From positions 124,001-188,000 of the forward strand of contig NZ_FRCC01000004.1 of the NCBI RefSeq assembly GCF_900142775.1: a stretch of 64,000 nt of DNA, written 5' to 3'. Positions 1 through 8,136 of this stretch are shown in pieces (the stretch's first letter is position 1; every line of letters begins with the position of its first letter). The position numbers were made by a program, and so were the translations under genes. The notes under the pieces were generated by a model. It ran no database searches and was not told where the DNA came from. It saw nothing but the letters and a program-made list of their open reading frames with translations. This DNA comes from Flavobacterium flevense (GTDB lineage: Bacteria > Bacteroidota > Bacteroidia > Flavobacteriales > Flavobacteriaceae).

Positions 1-388
1 ATCTACTGATAAAAATAAATTAGACGTTGCTTTCATTCAGGATTTCCTGAAAGATATTTACTGGGCAGCGGGTCGTACTATTGAAGAAGTGCAAACAACA
101 ATTGAACATTCTTTTTGTTTCGGAATTTATTTAGACGATCAACAAATAGGTTTTGCCAGAGTAATTACCGATTATGTGGTTTTTGCCTATTTGATGGATG
201 TTTTTATTGATGAAAAACACCGCGGAAATGGCTATTCATCACTTTTGATAGATGCTATGATGAAAGAACCGCAATTGAAAAACATAAAAATTTGGCGATT
301 AGCGACCACTGATGCTCATTTTTTATATGAGAAATTCGGATTCAAATTGTTAGCACATCCCGAGAAATTAATGGAAAAAGTACTATAA
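1..388 (+). CDS. GNAT family N-acetyltransferase (5' end outside window)
   Basis: The reading frame is open from base 2 through the stop at 386-388, so the gene begins upstream of the window. A GTG at 89 would give only a fragment: the upstream residues (KLDVAFIQDFLKDIYWAAGR, then TIEEV) belong to the fold and should be kept. The visible part matches a single-domain GNAT: the strand with GIYLDDQQIGFARV, the DVFIDEKHRGNGYSSLLI block that is the acetyl-CoA pyrophosphate-binding motif A, and a C-terminal LYEKFGFK motif. Acceptor substrate unknown. The stop codon overlaps the start of the next gene by one base, so the two are probably co-transcribed. Confidence 0.85.
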   Translation, partial: STDKNKLDVAFIQDFLKDIYWAAGRTIEEVQTTIEHSFCFGIYLDDQQIGFARVITDYVVFAYLMDVFIDEKHRGNGYSSLLIDAMMKEPQLKNIKIWRLATTDAHFLYEKFGFKLLAHPEKLMEKVL

Positions 389-756
389 TGGATTTAGAAA
401 CATTTTACGAATATTGTCTTTCGAAAAAAGGCGTTACGGAGCATTTTCCTTTTGATCAGGACACTCTGGTTTTTAAGGTAGGAGGTAAGATATTTGCGCT
501 TTCCTCTTTAAAACAATGGGAATCAGGGCAGCCATCGGTTAATTTAAAATGTGATCCCGATACAGCTAAAGAATGGAGAGTTCAATTTGAGGCTGTAAAG
601 CCGGGTTTTCACATGAATAAAAATCATTGGAATACCGTTGCGATTAATTTTGATGTTTCTGATTTGTTATTGAAAGAAATGATAGATGGTTCTTATTCTT
701 TGGTTTTCAATAGTTTGACTAAAAAAGTGCAAAATGAACTTTTAGCGGCTAATTAG
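388..756 (+). CDS. MmcQ/YjbR family DNA-binding-like protein
   Basis: A 122-residue protein of the MmcQ/YjbR family (CyaY-like fold), close to the usual 115-120 residues. Recognisable parts are the N-terminal helix with YCLSKKGVTEHFPFD, the strand pair DTLVFKVGGKIFALSSL, the VNLKCDPDTAKEWR block and the PGFHMNKNHWNTV turn. The family is small and cytoplasmic; DNA binding has been suggested from its fold, but a cellular role is not settled. It starts within the stop codon of the acetyltransferase (TAATG), a common sign of translational coupling. No terminator is obvious in the 126 bases that follow. Confidence 0.85.
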   Translation: MDLETFYEYCLSKKGVTEHFPFDQDTLVFKVGGKIFALSSLKQWESGQPSVNLKCDPDTAKEWRVQFEAVKPGFHMNKNHWNTVAINFDVSDLLLKEMIDGSYSLVFNSLTKKVQNELLAAN

Positions 757-831
757 TTGGTAAGTGTATCTGTCTTGTTTTTAGTGTTTTACGTTTATTT
801 TAGCGTATTTAAAAAACAAAAGTCAGTAAAA

Positions 832-863
832 TTTGTTTTTTAAAATTAAAATCCACATATTTG
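832..863 (+). promoter_or_regulatory. Promoter of the LacI-family gene
   Basis: TTTG at 832-835 and CATATTTG at 856-863 are 20 bp apart, matching the Bacteroidota -33/-7 pattern (TTTG, TAnnTTTG) with one mismatch in the -7. The LacI-type operator begins 3 bp after the -7, so it covers the expected transcription start, and the GTG start codon follows at 883. Confidence 0.55.
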
Positions 864-866
864 TCA

Positions 867-880
867 TGTAAACGTTTACA
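867..880 (+). promoter_or_regulatory. LacI-type operator 1 (TGTAAACGTTTACA)
   Basis: A perfect 14-bp palindrome with the central CG typical of LacI-family operators. It lies between the -7 element and the start codon of the adjacent lacI-type gene, the position expected for autorepression. An identical copy lies just after the gene at 1909-1922. Confidence 0.8.
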
Positions 881-882
881 TT

Positions 883-1890
883 GTGTCAAATTTAAAGTCA
901 GTAGCAAAGCATTCAAAGGTTTCCATAGCCACAGTATCTAGGGTGATTAATAATGATCCTAAGGTAAGTAAAGCTACTATGCTCAAAGTTATGGCTTCGA
1001 TTGAAGCCTTAGAATACAAGCCTAATCGTGTGGCACAGCGTTTAAGAAGTACTAATAATAAAACCAAATTATTAGGCCTTATTATTCCGGATATTCAAAA
1101 TCCATTTTTTGTTGATGTAGTCAGAGGTGTTGAAGATTATGCGTATCAGAATAACTTTGCGGTTATGATAGGTAATTTTGGACAGGATGAAAAGAAGGAA
1201 AAATTGTACTTAGATATCCTTCAGTCGGAAAACATTGATGGACTTATTGTAGCTCCCATTCATGGTAAAGACAAAGGAATTGAAAATTTAGTAAAAAAGA
1301 ATATTCCGGTAGTTTGTATCGACAGGGGCTTGACTGAGATTGATGTTGATGTTGTAAAAGTTGATAATGAACAAGGAGCTTTTAATGCTATTGATCATCT
1401 ATTGAGTATTGGTCACCGAAGAATTGCGTTTATTTCAGGTAATTTTAAGATTCCTACTTATATTGAGCGTTTGGCGGGATATAAAAGAGCCTTAAATGAT
1501 TACGGAGTAGCATTTGATGAAAAATTAATTTTTTCAAGAGATACCGATTATAAGAGTGGATTTGAAATTGCTAATAAAATTTTAGAATTAAAAGACAGAC
1601 CAACAGCTATTTTCTCCGGAAATAACCTGTTGACTTTAGGAGCTTTAGAAGCTATTCATGCAAAAAGCATCAAGATACCTGAAGAGATTTCGATAATAGG
1701 TTTTGATGATATGCCATGGTCCATTTCATTAAATCCGCCATTATCAGCTGTGCGTCAGCCTGGTTTTGACATGGGAAGAAAAGCTGCGGAAATGCTTTAT
1801 GAAAGAATGCTGAACCCAGCTAAAAAGAAAGAAAATATTATATTAAAAACAGAATTAATACTGAGAAAGTCAACTACTCGATTGGAGTAG
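883..1890 (+). CDS. LacI family transcriptional regulator
   Basis: A 335-residue LacI/GalR regulator of normal length. Residues 4-50 form the helix-turn-helix and hinge region (VAKHSKVSIATVSRVINN and YKPNRVAQRLRS); the rest is a periplasmic-binding-protein-like effector domain starting at LLGLIIPDIQNPFF and containing ISIIGFDDMPWS near the end. The GTG start at 883 is used because the upstream ATG at 866 is in another frame and the in-frame stop at 847 leaves no other start. Identical palindromes at 867-880 and 1909-1922 flank the gene, so it probably represses itself and the dehydrogenase-aldolase-PdxA-kinase-symporter operon downstream. The inducer is unknown, likely the substrate or an intermediate of that operon. 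Confidence 0.93.
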   Translation: MSNLKSVAKHSKVSIATVSRVINNDPKVSKATMLKVMASIEALEYKPNRVAQRLRSTNNKTKLLGLIIPDIQNPFFVDVVRGVEDYAYQNNFAVMIGNFGQDEKKEKLYLDILQSENIDGLIVAPIHGKDKGIENLVKKNIPVVCIDRGLTEIDVDVVKVDNEQGAFNAIDHLLSIGHRRIAFISGNFKIPTYIERLAGYKRALNDYGVAFDEKLIFSRDTDYKSGFEIANKILELKDRPTAIFSGNNLLTLGALEAIHAKSIKIPEEISIIGFDDMPWSISLNPPLSAVRQPGFDMGRKAAEMLYERMLNPAKKKENIILKTELILRKSTTRLE

Positions 1891-1897
1891 TTTTTTT
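1872..1897 (+). terminator. Intrinsic terminator overlapping the lacI stop
   Basis: CTACTC (1874-1879) and GAGTAG (1885-1890) form a stem, extended by AA/TT, with a GATTG-type loop and a run of seven T. The right arm contains the TAG stop of the regulator gene. It separates regulator transcription from the operon downstream. Confidence 0.75.
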
Positions 1898-1908
1898 ATC
1901 ATTAAAAA

Positions 1909-1922
1909 TGTAAACGTTTACA
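1909..1922 (+). promoter_or_regulatory. LacI-type operator 2 (TGTAAACGTTTACA)
   Basis: Identical to the palindrome at 867-880 and extended here by flanking A and T runs into a longer palindrome (1905-1926). It lies 54 bp before the first gene of the operon. A weak -7-like TACATTTT at 1919-1926 overlaps it, which would suit repression. Confidence 0.8.
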
Positions 1923-1975
1923 TTTTTTAAAAAAAGCTTTTTCCAGTTTAAGAATGGTGAGTTAAAAGAGAAAGA

Positions 1976-3118
1976 ATGAAAGAAATTGTAATTTTAAATC
2001 CTAATCGTGTCGTTTTCGGGGAGGGAAGTATGCAGCGATTTGTTAGTGATTTTGTTGAAAGAGGACTAAAAAAGATGTTCTTGTTAAGTATAGCAGAACT
2101 TAATACTACACTAGCTCCTTTTTTACAGCAATTACAAGCACATGGAGTTGCAGTTTTTGTTGACGAATCTATTGTTGGTGAACCTACATTTGAGGATTTT
2201 GACAAAATTTTGCTAAAAGCAAAAAAATTTGATGCCGACAGTATTGTTGGTATTGGTGGAGGAAGCGTGCTGGATGTTGCTAAATTAGTAGCGGCACAGT
2301 TAAAGAATTCACAAACCTTAGAAGAAGTTAAAGGCAATGGCAACCTAAAAGAAAGACAAACTTACGTAGCCTGTATTCCTACAACTTCAGGGACAGGAAG
2401 CGAAGTTTCGCCTAACGCCATTTTTGTAAATAATCAGGGAGAAAAAGTAGGTGTTATTAGTCCGTATTTAGTTCCTGATGCGGCTTATGTTGATCCTGTT
2501 TTGACGGTTTTGTTGCCTAAAAAGATAACAGCGGCAACAGGAATTGATGCTTTAACGCATTGTTTAGAAGCCTATACCAATAAATTTGCACATCCTTTTG
2601 TGGATTTGTATGCTCTAGAAGGTGTCAGACTTATTGCAAAATACCTGAAAAGAGCCTGTGATGATGGAACTGATTTAGAAGCCAGAACTCAGGTAGCTTT
2701 AGGGAGCATGTATGGAGGAATGTGTCTGGGACCGGTTAATACGGCTGCTGTTCATGCTCTATCTTACCCATTAGGAGTTGAATATCATATTCCGCACGGA
2801 TTGTCAAATGCTTTATTGCTGCCGTATGTGATGGAATACAATATCGAAGCCGATGCCAGTAAATATGAGCGAATAGCGGAGGTTTTAGGAGCAGAAAAAA
2901 AAGCTACTTCAAAGGAAACGGCTTTAGAAGGAGTAAAAATCATGAAACAATTAATTGTCGATTGTGGTTTACCGTTAACTTTAAGCGAGGCAGGAGTCAA
3001 AGAAGAATCGATTCCTCAATTAGCAGAAGGAGCTGTCAAAGTACAACGGTTATTAAAAAATAATATTAGAGAAATTGCGGTGGATGATGCTATAGCCATT
3101 TATAAAGCCGCTTTTTAA
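1976..3118 (+). CDS. Iron-containing alcohol dehydrogenase
   Basis: A 380-residue group III (Fe-dependent) alcohol dehydrogenase, full length and cytoplasmic. The nucleotide-binding GIGGGSVLD is at 92-100 and PTTSGTGSEV at 135-144. The metal ligands are visible as D191 and H195 (DALTHCLEAY), H260 (VHALSYPLG) and H274 (HIPHGLSNAL). Relatives interconvert an aldehyde and an alcohol with NAD(P)H, for example lactaldehyde reductase. It is first in an operon with a pyruvate-type aldolase, a PdxA-like dehydrogenase and a DUF1537 kinase. This suggests it reduces the aldehyde released by the aldolase to a four-carbon sugar acid, a semialdehyde reductase role; that substrate is inferred. Confidence 0.9.
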   Translation: MKEIVILNPNRVVFGEGSMQRFVSDFVERGLKKMFLLSIAELNTTLAPFLQQLQAHGVAVFVDESIVGEPTFEDFDKILLKAKKFDADSIVGIGGGSVLDVAKLVAAQLKNSQTLEEVKGNGNLKERQTYVACIPTTSGTGSEVSPNAIFVNNQGEKVGVISPYLVPDAAYVDPVLTVLLPKKITAATGIDALTHCLEAYTNKFAHPFVDLYALEGVRLIAKYLKRACDDGTDLEARTQVALGSMYGGMCLGPVNTAAVHALSYPLGVEYHIPHGLSNALLLPYVMEYNIEADASKYERIAEVLGAEKKATSKETALEGVKIMKQLIVDCGLPLTLSEAGVKEESIPQLAEGAVKVQRLLKNNIREIAVDDAIAIYKAAF

Positions 3119-3128
3119 CAGAATAAAA

Positions 3129-4058
3129 ATGAAAAATATAAAGAAATATAGTGGAGTAGTTGTACCAATGGTGACCCCATTGCGTGCTGATAAGAGTATT
3201 GATTTAGACGCTGTAACTACTTTGGTTAATCATTTAATCGAAGGGGGATGTCATCCTTTTGTATTAGGAACTACAGGCGAATCCAGTTCTGTTACTTTCG
3301 AAAATAAAGTAGCATTAGTTAAAAAAACAGTTGAAGCAGCTAGCGGAAAAGCAATGGTATATGCTGGGATTTCGGGGAATTCTTTTCAGGAATCTTTAGA
3401 TCAGGCTACAATTTATACTGATTTAGGAGTGGATGTTTTAGTAGCTCACGTGCCTTATTATTATCCGCTGAATCAAAATCATATTTTAAATTATTATCAG
3501 CAATTGGCATCGGCTGTTTCTTTGCCGTTGATTGTTTATAATATGCCTATGACCACTAATATGTCTATTGATTTAGAAACCGCAGACGTTTTGAGTCAGC
3601 ATCCTAATATTGTGGGTTACAAAGAATCAGAAAGAGGTGAAGAACGTATGGCAAAAGCTATCAGCTTATGGAAAGACAGAGAAGATTTCTCCTATCTGTT
3701 AGGCTGGGCAGCCAAATCTTATGAAGGGATGCTACTGGGAGCCGATGGATTAGTACCAAGTACAGGAAACTTAACGCCTCAGTTGTACAGCACAATTTAC
3801 GAAAGTGTGCTTTCAGGAAATAATGAAGCGGCACAAAAAGCACAGGAAAAAAGCGATGCTATTTCTAAAGTATATCAGGAAAACCAAATTTTATGTAATG
3901 CTATTCCGATTTTGAAATTCTTGTTGGCAAAATATAATTTATGTACAAAAGAAGTTTTACTGCCGATGATTGCTCTGAATGAAGCCGAAGAAAAGATAGC
4001 GACAGCAAAAATAAACCACTACGGAAACGATTTAAAAAGCTTAAACAGTATTGAATAA
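3129..4058 (+). CDS. DHDPS/NAL family aldolase
   Basis: A 309-residue member of the dihydrodipicolinate synthase / N-acetylneuraminate lyase superfamily, a TIM barrel forming a Schiff base with pyruvate. The GTTGES motif is at 47-52, the catalytic tyrosine is Y137 (VYNMP) and the Schiff-base lysine is K165 (GYKES). Members are aldolases or dehydratases acting on 2-keto-3-deoxy acids; DapA itself makes lysine precursor. Operon position between a dehydrogenase and catabolic tetronate genes argues for sugar-acid cleavage rather than lysine synthesis. The likely reaction is cleavage of a 2-keto-3-deoxy acid to pyruvate and an aldehyde. Its stop overlaps the next start by one base. Confidence 0.88.
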   Translation: MKNIKKYSGVVVPMVTPLRADKSIDLDAVTTLVNHLIEGGCHPFVLGTTGESSSVTFENKVALVKKTVEAASGKAMVYAGISGNSFQESLDQATIYTDLGVDVLVAHVPYYYPLNQNHILNYYQQLASAVSLPLIVYNMPMTTNMSIDLETADVLSQHPNIVGYKESERGEERMAKAISLWKDREDFSYLLGWAAKSYEGMLLGADGLVPSTGNLTPQLYSTIYESVLSGNNEAAQKAQEKSDAISKVYQENQILCNAIPILKFLLAKYNLCTKEVLLPMIALNEAEEKIATAKINHYGNDLKSLNSIE

Positions 4059-5101
4059 TGGAGAATAGAAAGCCAATATTAGGGATAACAATGGGAGATC
4101 CCGCAAGTATAGGACCTGAAGTAGCGGTAAAAGCATTATTAGATCCAAAGGTGTATGAAGTATGTCAGCCTGTTTTAGTAGGGGAAGCCGATGTGTTTGA
4201 AAAAGCAATTGGGTTTTGTGGTCTGGATTTAAAAATAAACAGAATCTCAAAAATTGCCGACGCCAGATTCGAAAAAGGAATTGCGGATGTTTTTGATTTA
4301 AATTATATGAATATCGCCGATTTAAAGATGGGCGAAATCACTGCCGAAGCAGGCGATGTGGCTTTTAGAACGGTTGTTAAAAATATCGAATTGGCCTTAG
4401 CCGGAGAAATTGACGGAACAGTAACAGGACCAATCAACAAAGAATCTATCCAAAAAGCAGGACACGTTTTTGCCGGGCATACCGAAATCTATGCACATTA
4501 TACCGATACCAAAAAATACGGAATGTTATTGGTAGAAGAAAACTTAAGAGTTATTCACGTTTCCACGCATGTGTCATTGCGACAAGCTTGTGATTTGGTT
4601 AAAAAAGACCGAATCCTGGATACCATTTCGTTGATTGATGATGCTTGTAAAAAATTAGGAGTTAAGAATCCTAAAATTGGAGTTGCAGGATTAAATCCGC
4701 ATGCCAGTGATGGAGGACTTTTTGGTTGGGAAGAAGAACAAGAAATACTTCCGGCAGTTCAGGAAGCGCTAAAAAGAGGATTTAACGTAGAAGGACCTAT
4801 TCCTGCCGATACATTATTCCCTAAAGCTATTGGTGGGGTTTATGACGGCTGTGTGGCTATGTACCACGATCAGGGACATATTCCTTTTAAAACAGTAGGA
4901 TTCAACTGGGATCAGGCTAAGGGACAAATGAAGAGTGTAAGAGGTGTCAATATTACATTGGGATTACCCATAATCAGAACCTCGGTAGATCATGGTACTG
5001 CAATGGAAATTGCAGGAAGAGGCATTGCCAGTCCGGATGCTATGGTACTTGCCATAGAATATGCAGCTAAACTTCATAAAAATAAACAAGACAATCAATA
5101 G
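4058..5101 (+). CDS. pdxA: PdxA/PdxA2 family 4-phospho-tetronate dehydrogenase
   Basis: A 347-residue PdxA-family enzyme. The family oxidises a 4-phospho-hydroxy acid with NAD and then decarboxylates it. It starts with ITMGDPASIGPEV, has GPINKESI at 124-131 and GHTEIYAH at 140-147. The metal histidines are visible as H171 (STHVSL), H215 (NPHASDGG) and H270 (MYHDQGH). True PdxA uses 4-phosphohydroxy-L-threonine in vitamin B6 synthesis; the PdxA2 branch uses D-threonate or D-erythronate 4-phosphate and yields DHAP and CO2. The DUF1537 kinase three bases downstream strongly favours the PdxA2 role. The start codon overlaps the preceding stop (TAATG), indicating coupling. Confidence 0.9.
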   Translation: MENRKPILGITMGDPASIGPEVAVKALLDPKVYEVCQPVLVGEADVFEKAIGFCGLDLKINRISKIADARFEKGIADVFDLNYMNIADLKMGEITAEAGDVAFRTVVKNIELALAGEIDGTVTGPINKESIQKAGHVFAGHTEIYAHYTDTKKYGMLLVEENLRVIHVSTHVSLRQACDLVKKDRILDTISLIDDACKKLGVKNPKIGVAGLNPHASDGGLFGWEEEQEILPAVQEALKRGFNVEGPIPADTLFPKAIGGVYDGCVAMYHDQGHIPFKTVGFNWDQAKGQMKSVRGVNITLGLPIIRTSVDHGTAMEIAGRGIASPDAMVLAIEYAAKLHKNKQDNQ

Positions 5102-5104
5102 AAG

Positions 5105-6256
5105 ATGATAGCGGTTATATCAGATGATTTTACAGGTGCTGCCGAAATAGGCGGAATTGCGCTTCGAAACGGATTTTCTGTTACGATAGATACTTGCGTA
5201 AACAAGGATTATACCTGTGATGTTTTAGTAATTGCAACAAATACAAGGTCTTTATGTAAAACTGAAGCTCAAAAACAAATCAAAGATGTTACAGAAGAAT
5301 TACTTAAATTAGGTCCCGATTTTATTTATAAAAAGACAGATTCTTTACTTAGAGGGAAAATTGGAGACGAACTGGATGTACAATTAGCTATTTCCGGAAA
5401 GAAAAAAGTATTGTTAGTGCCTGCCAATCCTTCTATGAACAGGACTATCGTTAACGGAATTTATTATATCAATAATATTCCATTGATGGAGTCTGATTTT
5501 TTTGGAAATGAATTTGATAAAGGAACTACTTCTAATGTTTTAGACATGATTGGGGGCGATTATAAAGACCAGTCATTTTCTGTTTCTTTGGGGCAAAAAA
5601 TACCACAGGAAGGTTTCATAATTGGGAATACCCCCACAAATGAAGATTTGATGGGTTGGGCTAATGTGATTGATGATACCATGTTACCTGCGGGTGGAGC
5701 CAGTTTTTTTAATGCTATTTTGAAAAAAATAAAAAAAGAAAAAGACTTAAAGAAAATCCCATTGTTGTTTGGTAAAAAAGCGTTGTATGTATGCGGAAGT
5801 AATCATTTACCAAGCAGGGAAGTAGTTAAAAAAGTTAAAGAGGATGGTGGAAGTGTTTTGTACATGCCAGAATCTATTTTTTGTAAAGAAGATTATCAGC
5901 AAACTATTGACGACTGGGCAGGCGAAATTAGTGTTGCCTTAGAAAAAAAAGATAAAGTAATTATTGCCATTGATACCTTAGATTGTGATGATGTTGATGA
6001 CATTCCGTTTCGAATAAAAGAAATTTTTGCAACAGTCATAAAAAAGGTGCTTGCAAGGGTAAAAGTGGAAGAATTATTGATAGAAGGTGGTGCAACTGCC
6101 TATTCTATAATCGAAAATTTAGAATATAAAAAGTTTTACCCGGAACAGGAATTAGCACAAGGAGTGATAAGAATGAGAATTGAGCAGGAAAAAGAGATGT
6201 TTTTAACCCTAAAACCAGGAAGTTATCAATGGACTGAGTCTATCTGGAAATTTTAA
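5105..6256 (+). CDS. DUF1537 four-carbon acid sugar kinase
   Basis: A 383-residue DUF1537-family kinase, somewhat shorter than many members (about 420). The N-terminal substrate domain begins IAVISDDFTGAAEI, with an acidic pair D7-D8, and has YKKTDSLLRGKIGDEL at 75-90. The C-terminal nucleotide domain has LLIEGGATAYSII and ends in a KPGSYQW turn, close to the family's KPGSFG signature. Characterised members phosphorylate D- or L-threonate, D-erythronate or 3-oxo-tetronates at O4. Pairing with a PdxA-type dehydrogenase, with no OtnC or OtnI genes present, matches the D-threonate (DtnK-PdxA2) arrangement. Substrate not proven. Confidence 0.88.
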   Translation: MIAVISDDFTGAAEIGGIALRNGFSVTIDTCVNKDYTCDVLVIATNTRSLCKTEAQKQIKDVTEELLKLGPDFIYKKTDSLLRGKIGDELDVQLAISGKKKVLLVPANPSMNRTIVNGIYYINNIPLMESDFFGNEFDKGTTSNVLDMIGGDYKDQSFSVSLGQKIPQEGFIIGNTPTNEDLMGWANVIDDTMLPAGGASFFNAILKKIKKEKDLKKIPLLFGKKALYVCGSNHLPSREVVKKVKEDGGSVLYMPESIFCKEDYQQTIDDWAGEISVALEKKDKVIIAIDTLDCDDVDDIPFRIKEIFATVIKKVLARVKVEELLIEGGATAYSIIENLEYKKFYPEQELAQGVIRMRIEQEKEMFLTLKPGSYQWTESIWKF

Positions 6257-6268
6257 TTTTTATAAATT

Positions 6269-7837
6269 ATGAATCAAGCTTCGTTACATTTTATTGATTA
6301 TTTTATTATTGTTTTATCCCTGATTGCAACTTTTTGGGTTGGAGTTAAGTTTTCTAAAAAAAACACGAATACGGAACAATATTTTGCTGCCAGCGGAAGT
6401 ATTCCGGCCTGGGCAGTGGGGATGTCTATTTTTGCCACATTAATCAGTAGTGTAACCTTTTTGGCTTATCCGGGAGAAGGATTTAAATCGAACTGGATTT
6501 TGCTGGTTCAGGGATTTATGGTTCCCATAGTTTTGCTGTTTTCTATTCGTTTTATTGTGCCTTTGTATCGCAATGTCATTGGTTTAAGTGCTTATGAATA
6601 TTTCGAAAAGAGATTTGGCTATCTTGCCAGAGTCTATGGATCTTTAGGATTTATATTTGCTCATTTTTCTAAAATGGGTTCCGTACTGTTTTTATTGGCG
6701 TTAGCCTTGTCTTCCATGACAGGTTTTGATGCTTTAACTATTATCTGGGTAATAGGAATAGCCATTATTTTTATAACGCTTTTTGGCGGAATGGAAGCCG
6801 TTATCTGGCTGGATGTTATTCAGGGATTTTTATTGATTTTAGGAGGTATAGTAGCTATTGCGGTTATTATTTTTAAAACGGATGGTGGTCTTGGAGAAAT
6901 AGTTAGTTATGCTGTGGAGCATGATAAAATAGGTTTTGGTCCTTATGATTTTGATTTTGTTAATCTTACTTTCTGGGTTATGGTGATTAATGGTACTTTT
7001 TATGCCATTCAAAAATACGGAGCTGATCAAACCATTGTACAACGTTATTTAACGGCTAAGTCTGATAAAGATGCAATTAATGCTTCTATATTGGGAATTG
7101 CCATTACCGTGCCTGTATGGACAGTTTTTATGTTTATTGGTACAGCATTATTCTCTTTTTATGCTTTAAATCCATTAGAGTTACCGGCTGGTATTAGTTC
7201 TGACGCTGTTTTTCCTTATTTTATTACAACACAATTGCCACCCGGTTTGATAGGTTTAATTTTATCAGCATTAATTGCCGCTGCTATTTCCAGTCTGGAT
7301 GCCGATTTGAACTGTTTAGCAGCAGTAGGAGTTGATGATTATTATAAAAGAATCAAGCCTAATAGTTCAGGTGCTGATCAACTTAGAATGGGGAAAATTC
7401 TGGTAGTATTAGCAGGATTAGCCGCTATTATGGTAGCATCAGTGTATGTGTATTCAGGTGAAAACGAAGGGATTTTGTCAACTGTTTTTATGTTGTATGC
7501 TATTTTTTCCGGAGGTATTGCAGGGATGTTATTGCTGGGGCTTTTTGTAAACAGAGCTAACAGACAAGGATTGAATGTAGGTATTGTAGCCTGTATTTTG
7601 TTTACCGGTTTTGCTTTACTAACCTCTACATCAACAGGATCAGGCGAAAATAAACATCTTTTGTTAGATATGGGGATTTATAATTACACCCAACACAAAT
7701 ACATGTTAGGGGTTTACAGCCATTTAGTATTGTTTAGTGTGGGCTGGATCGCCAGTTACTTCTTTCCAAAAGCTGATGTACCTAACAATCTTACCTATTA
7801 TGGTTATTTAGAGAAAAAAAGAAAAGGACTGATTTAG
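6269..7837 (+). CDS. Sodium:solute symporter (SSS family)
   Basis: A 522-residue inner-membrane SSS-family (SLC5-like) transporter of normal length with about 13 predicted membrane segments. It starts at IDYFIIVLSLIATFWVGV and contains the family pattern NTEQYFAASGSIPAWAVG followed by a FATLISSVTFLAYPG helix and later AIQKYGADQTIVQRY. It is the last gene of the LacI-controlled operon, 12 bp after the kinase, and is followed by a strong terminator. It probably imports the acid sugar that the operon catabolises, using the sodium gradient. Specificity cannot be read from the sequence. Confidence 0.92.
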   Translation: MNQASLHFIDYFIIVLSLIATFWVGVKFSKKNTNTEQYFAASGSIPAWAVGMSIFATLISSVTFLAYPGEGFKSNWILLVQGFMVPIVLLFSIRFIVPLYRNVIGLSAYEYFEKRFGYLARVYGSLGFIFAHFSKMGSVLFLLALALSSMTGFDALTIIWVIGIAIIFITLFGGMEAVIWLDVIQGFLLILGGIVAIAVIIFKTDGGLGEIVSYAVEHDKIGFGPYDFDFVNLTFWVMVINGTFYAIQKYGADQTIVQRYLTAKSDKDAINASILGIAITVPVWTVFMFIGTALFSFYALNPLELPAGISSDAVFPYFITTQLPPGLIGLILSALIAAAISSLDADLNCLAAVGVDDYYKRIKPNSSGADQLRMGKILVVLAGLAAIMVASVYVYSGENEGILSTVFMLYAIFSGGIAGMLLLGLFVNRANRQGLNVGIVACILFTGFALLTSTSTGSGENKHLLLDMGIYNYTQHKYMLGVYSHLVLFSVGWIASYFFPKADVPNNLTYYGYLEKKRKGLI

Positions 7838-7857
7838 AATCGAAATAATAAATAATA

Positions 7858-7900
7858 TAAAAAGCCTTAGTTATTTGTACAAAATAGCTAAGGCTTTTTT
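7858..7900 (+). terminator. Operon terminator after the symporter
   Basis: A long stem formed by AAAAAGCCTTAG with ATTT and its complement AAATAGCTAAGGCTTTTTT around a GTAC loop, ending in a T run. It closes the 1976-7837 operon. Confidence 0.85.
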
Positions 7901-8136
7901 ATGTATTTTTATACCAAATATAAGCGGTAATTTAGTAAAATCATTATGGGTATAATGCCGTTGTATATTTTATTTAGTTCAATTTTTTATTGAACTTTTT
8001 TGAAATAACAAACGGTATTATCGAAAATAATTCAGACTAAAGTTGGGATAATTAACTCTTATTTATGAAATTACGTATTACTTTTGTACTATTGAAAATG
8101 ATTATCCAAACCTACAGCTAATAAATTAAGTCTAAA
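7901..8136. other. Intergenic stretch without a recognisable gene
   Basis: AT-rich sequence between the symporter terminator and the PH/SHOCT gene. It contains two short inverted segments near 7972-8012 but no clear RNA gene, operator or open frame. Confidence 0.5.

Noticed and set aside
3129..4058. DapA for lysine biosynthesis
   Set aside because: The active-site residues fit the superfamily, but the operon is catabolic and LacI-controlled; no other lysine genes are nearby.
4058..5101. PdxA for vitamin B6 synthesis
   Set aside because: Directly coupled to a DUF1537 kinase and an aldolase, the known context of PdxA2, and no pdxJ is adjacent.
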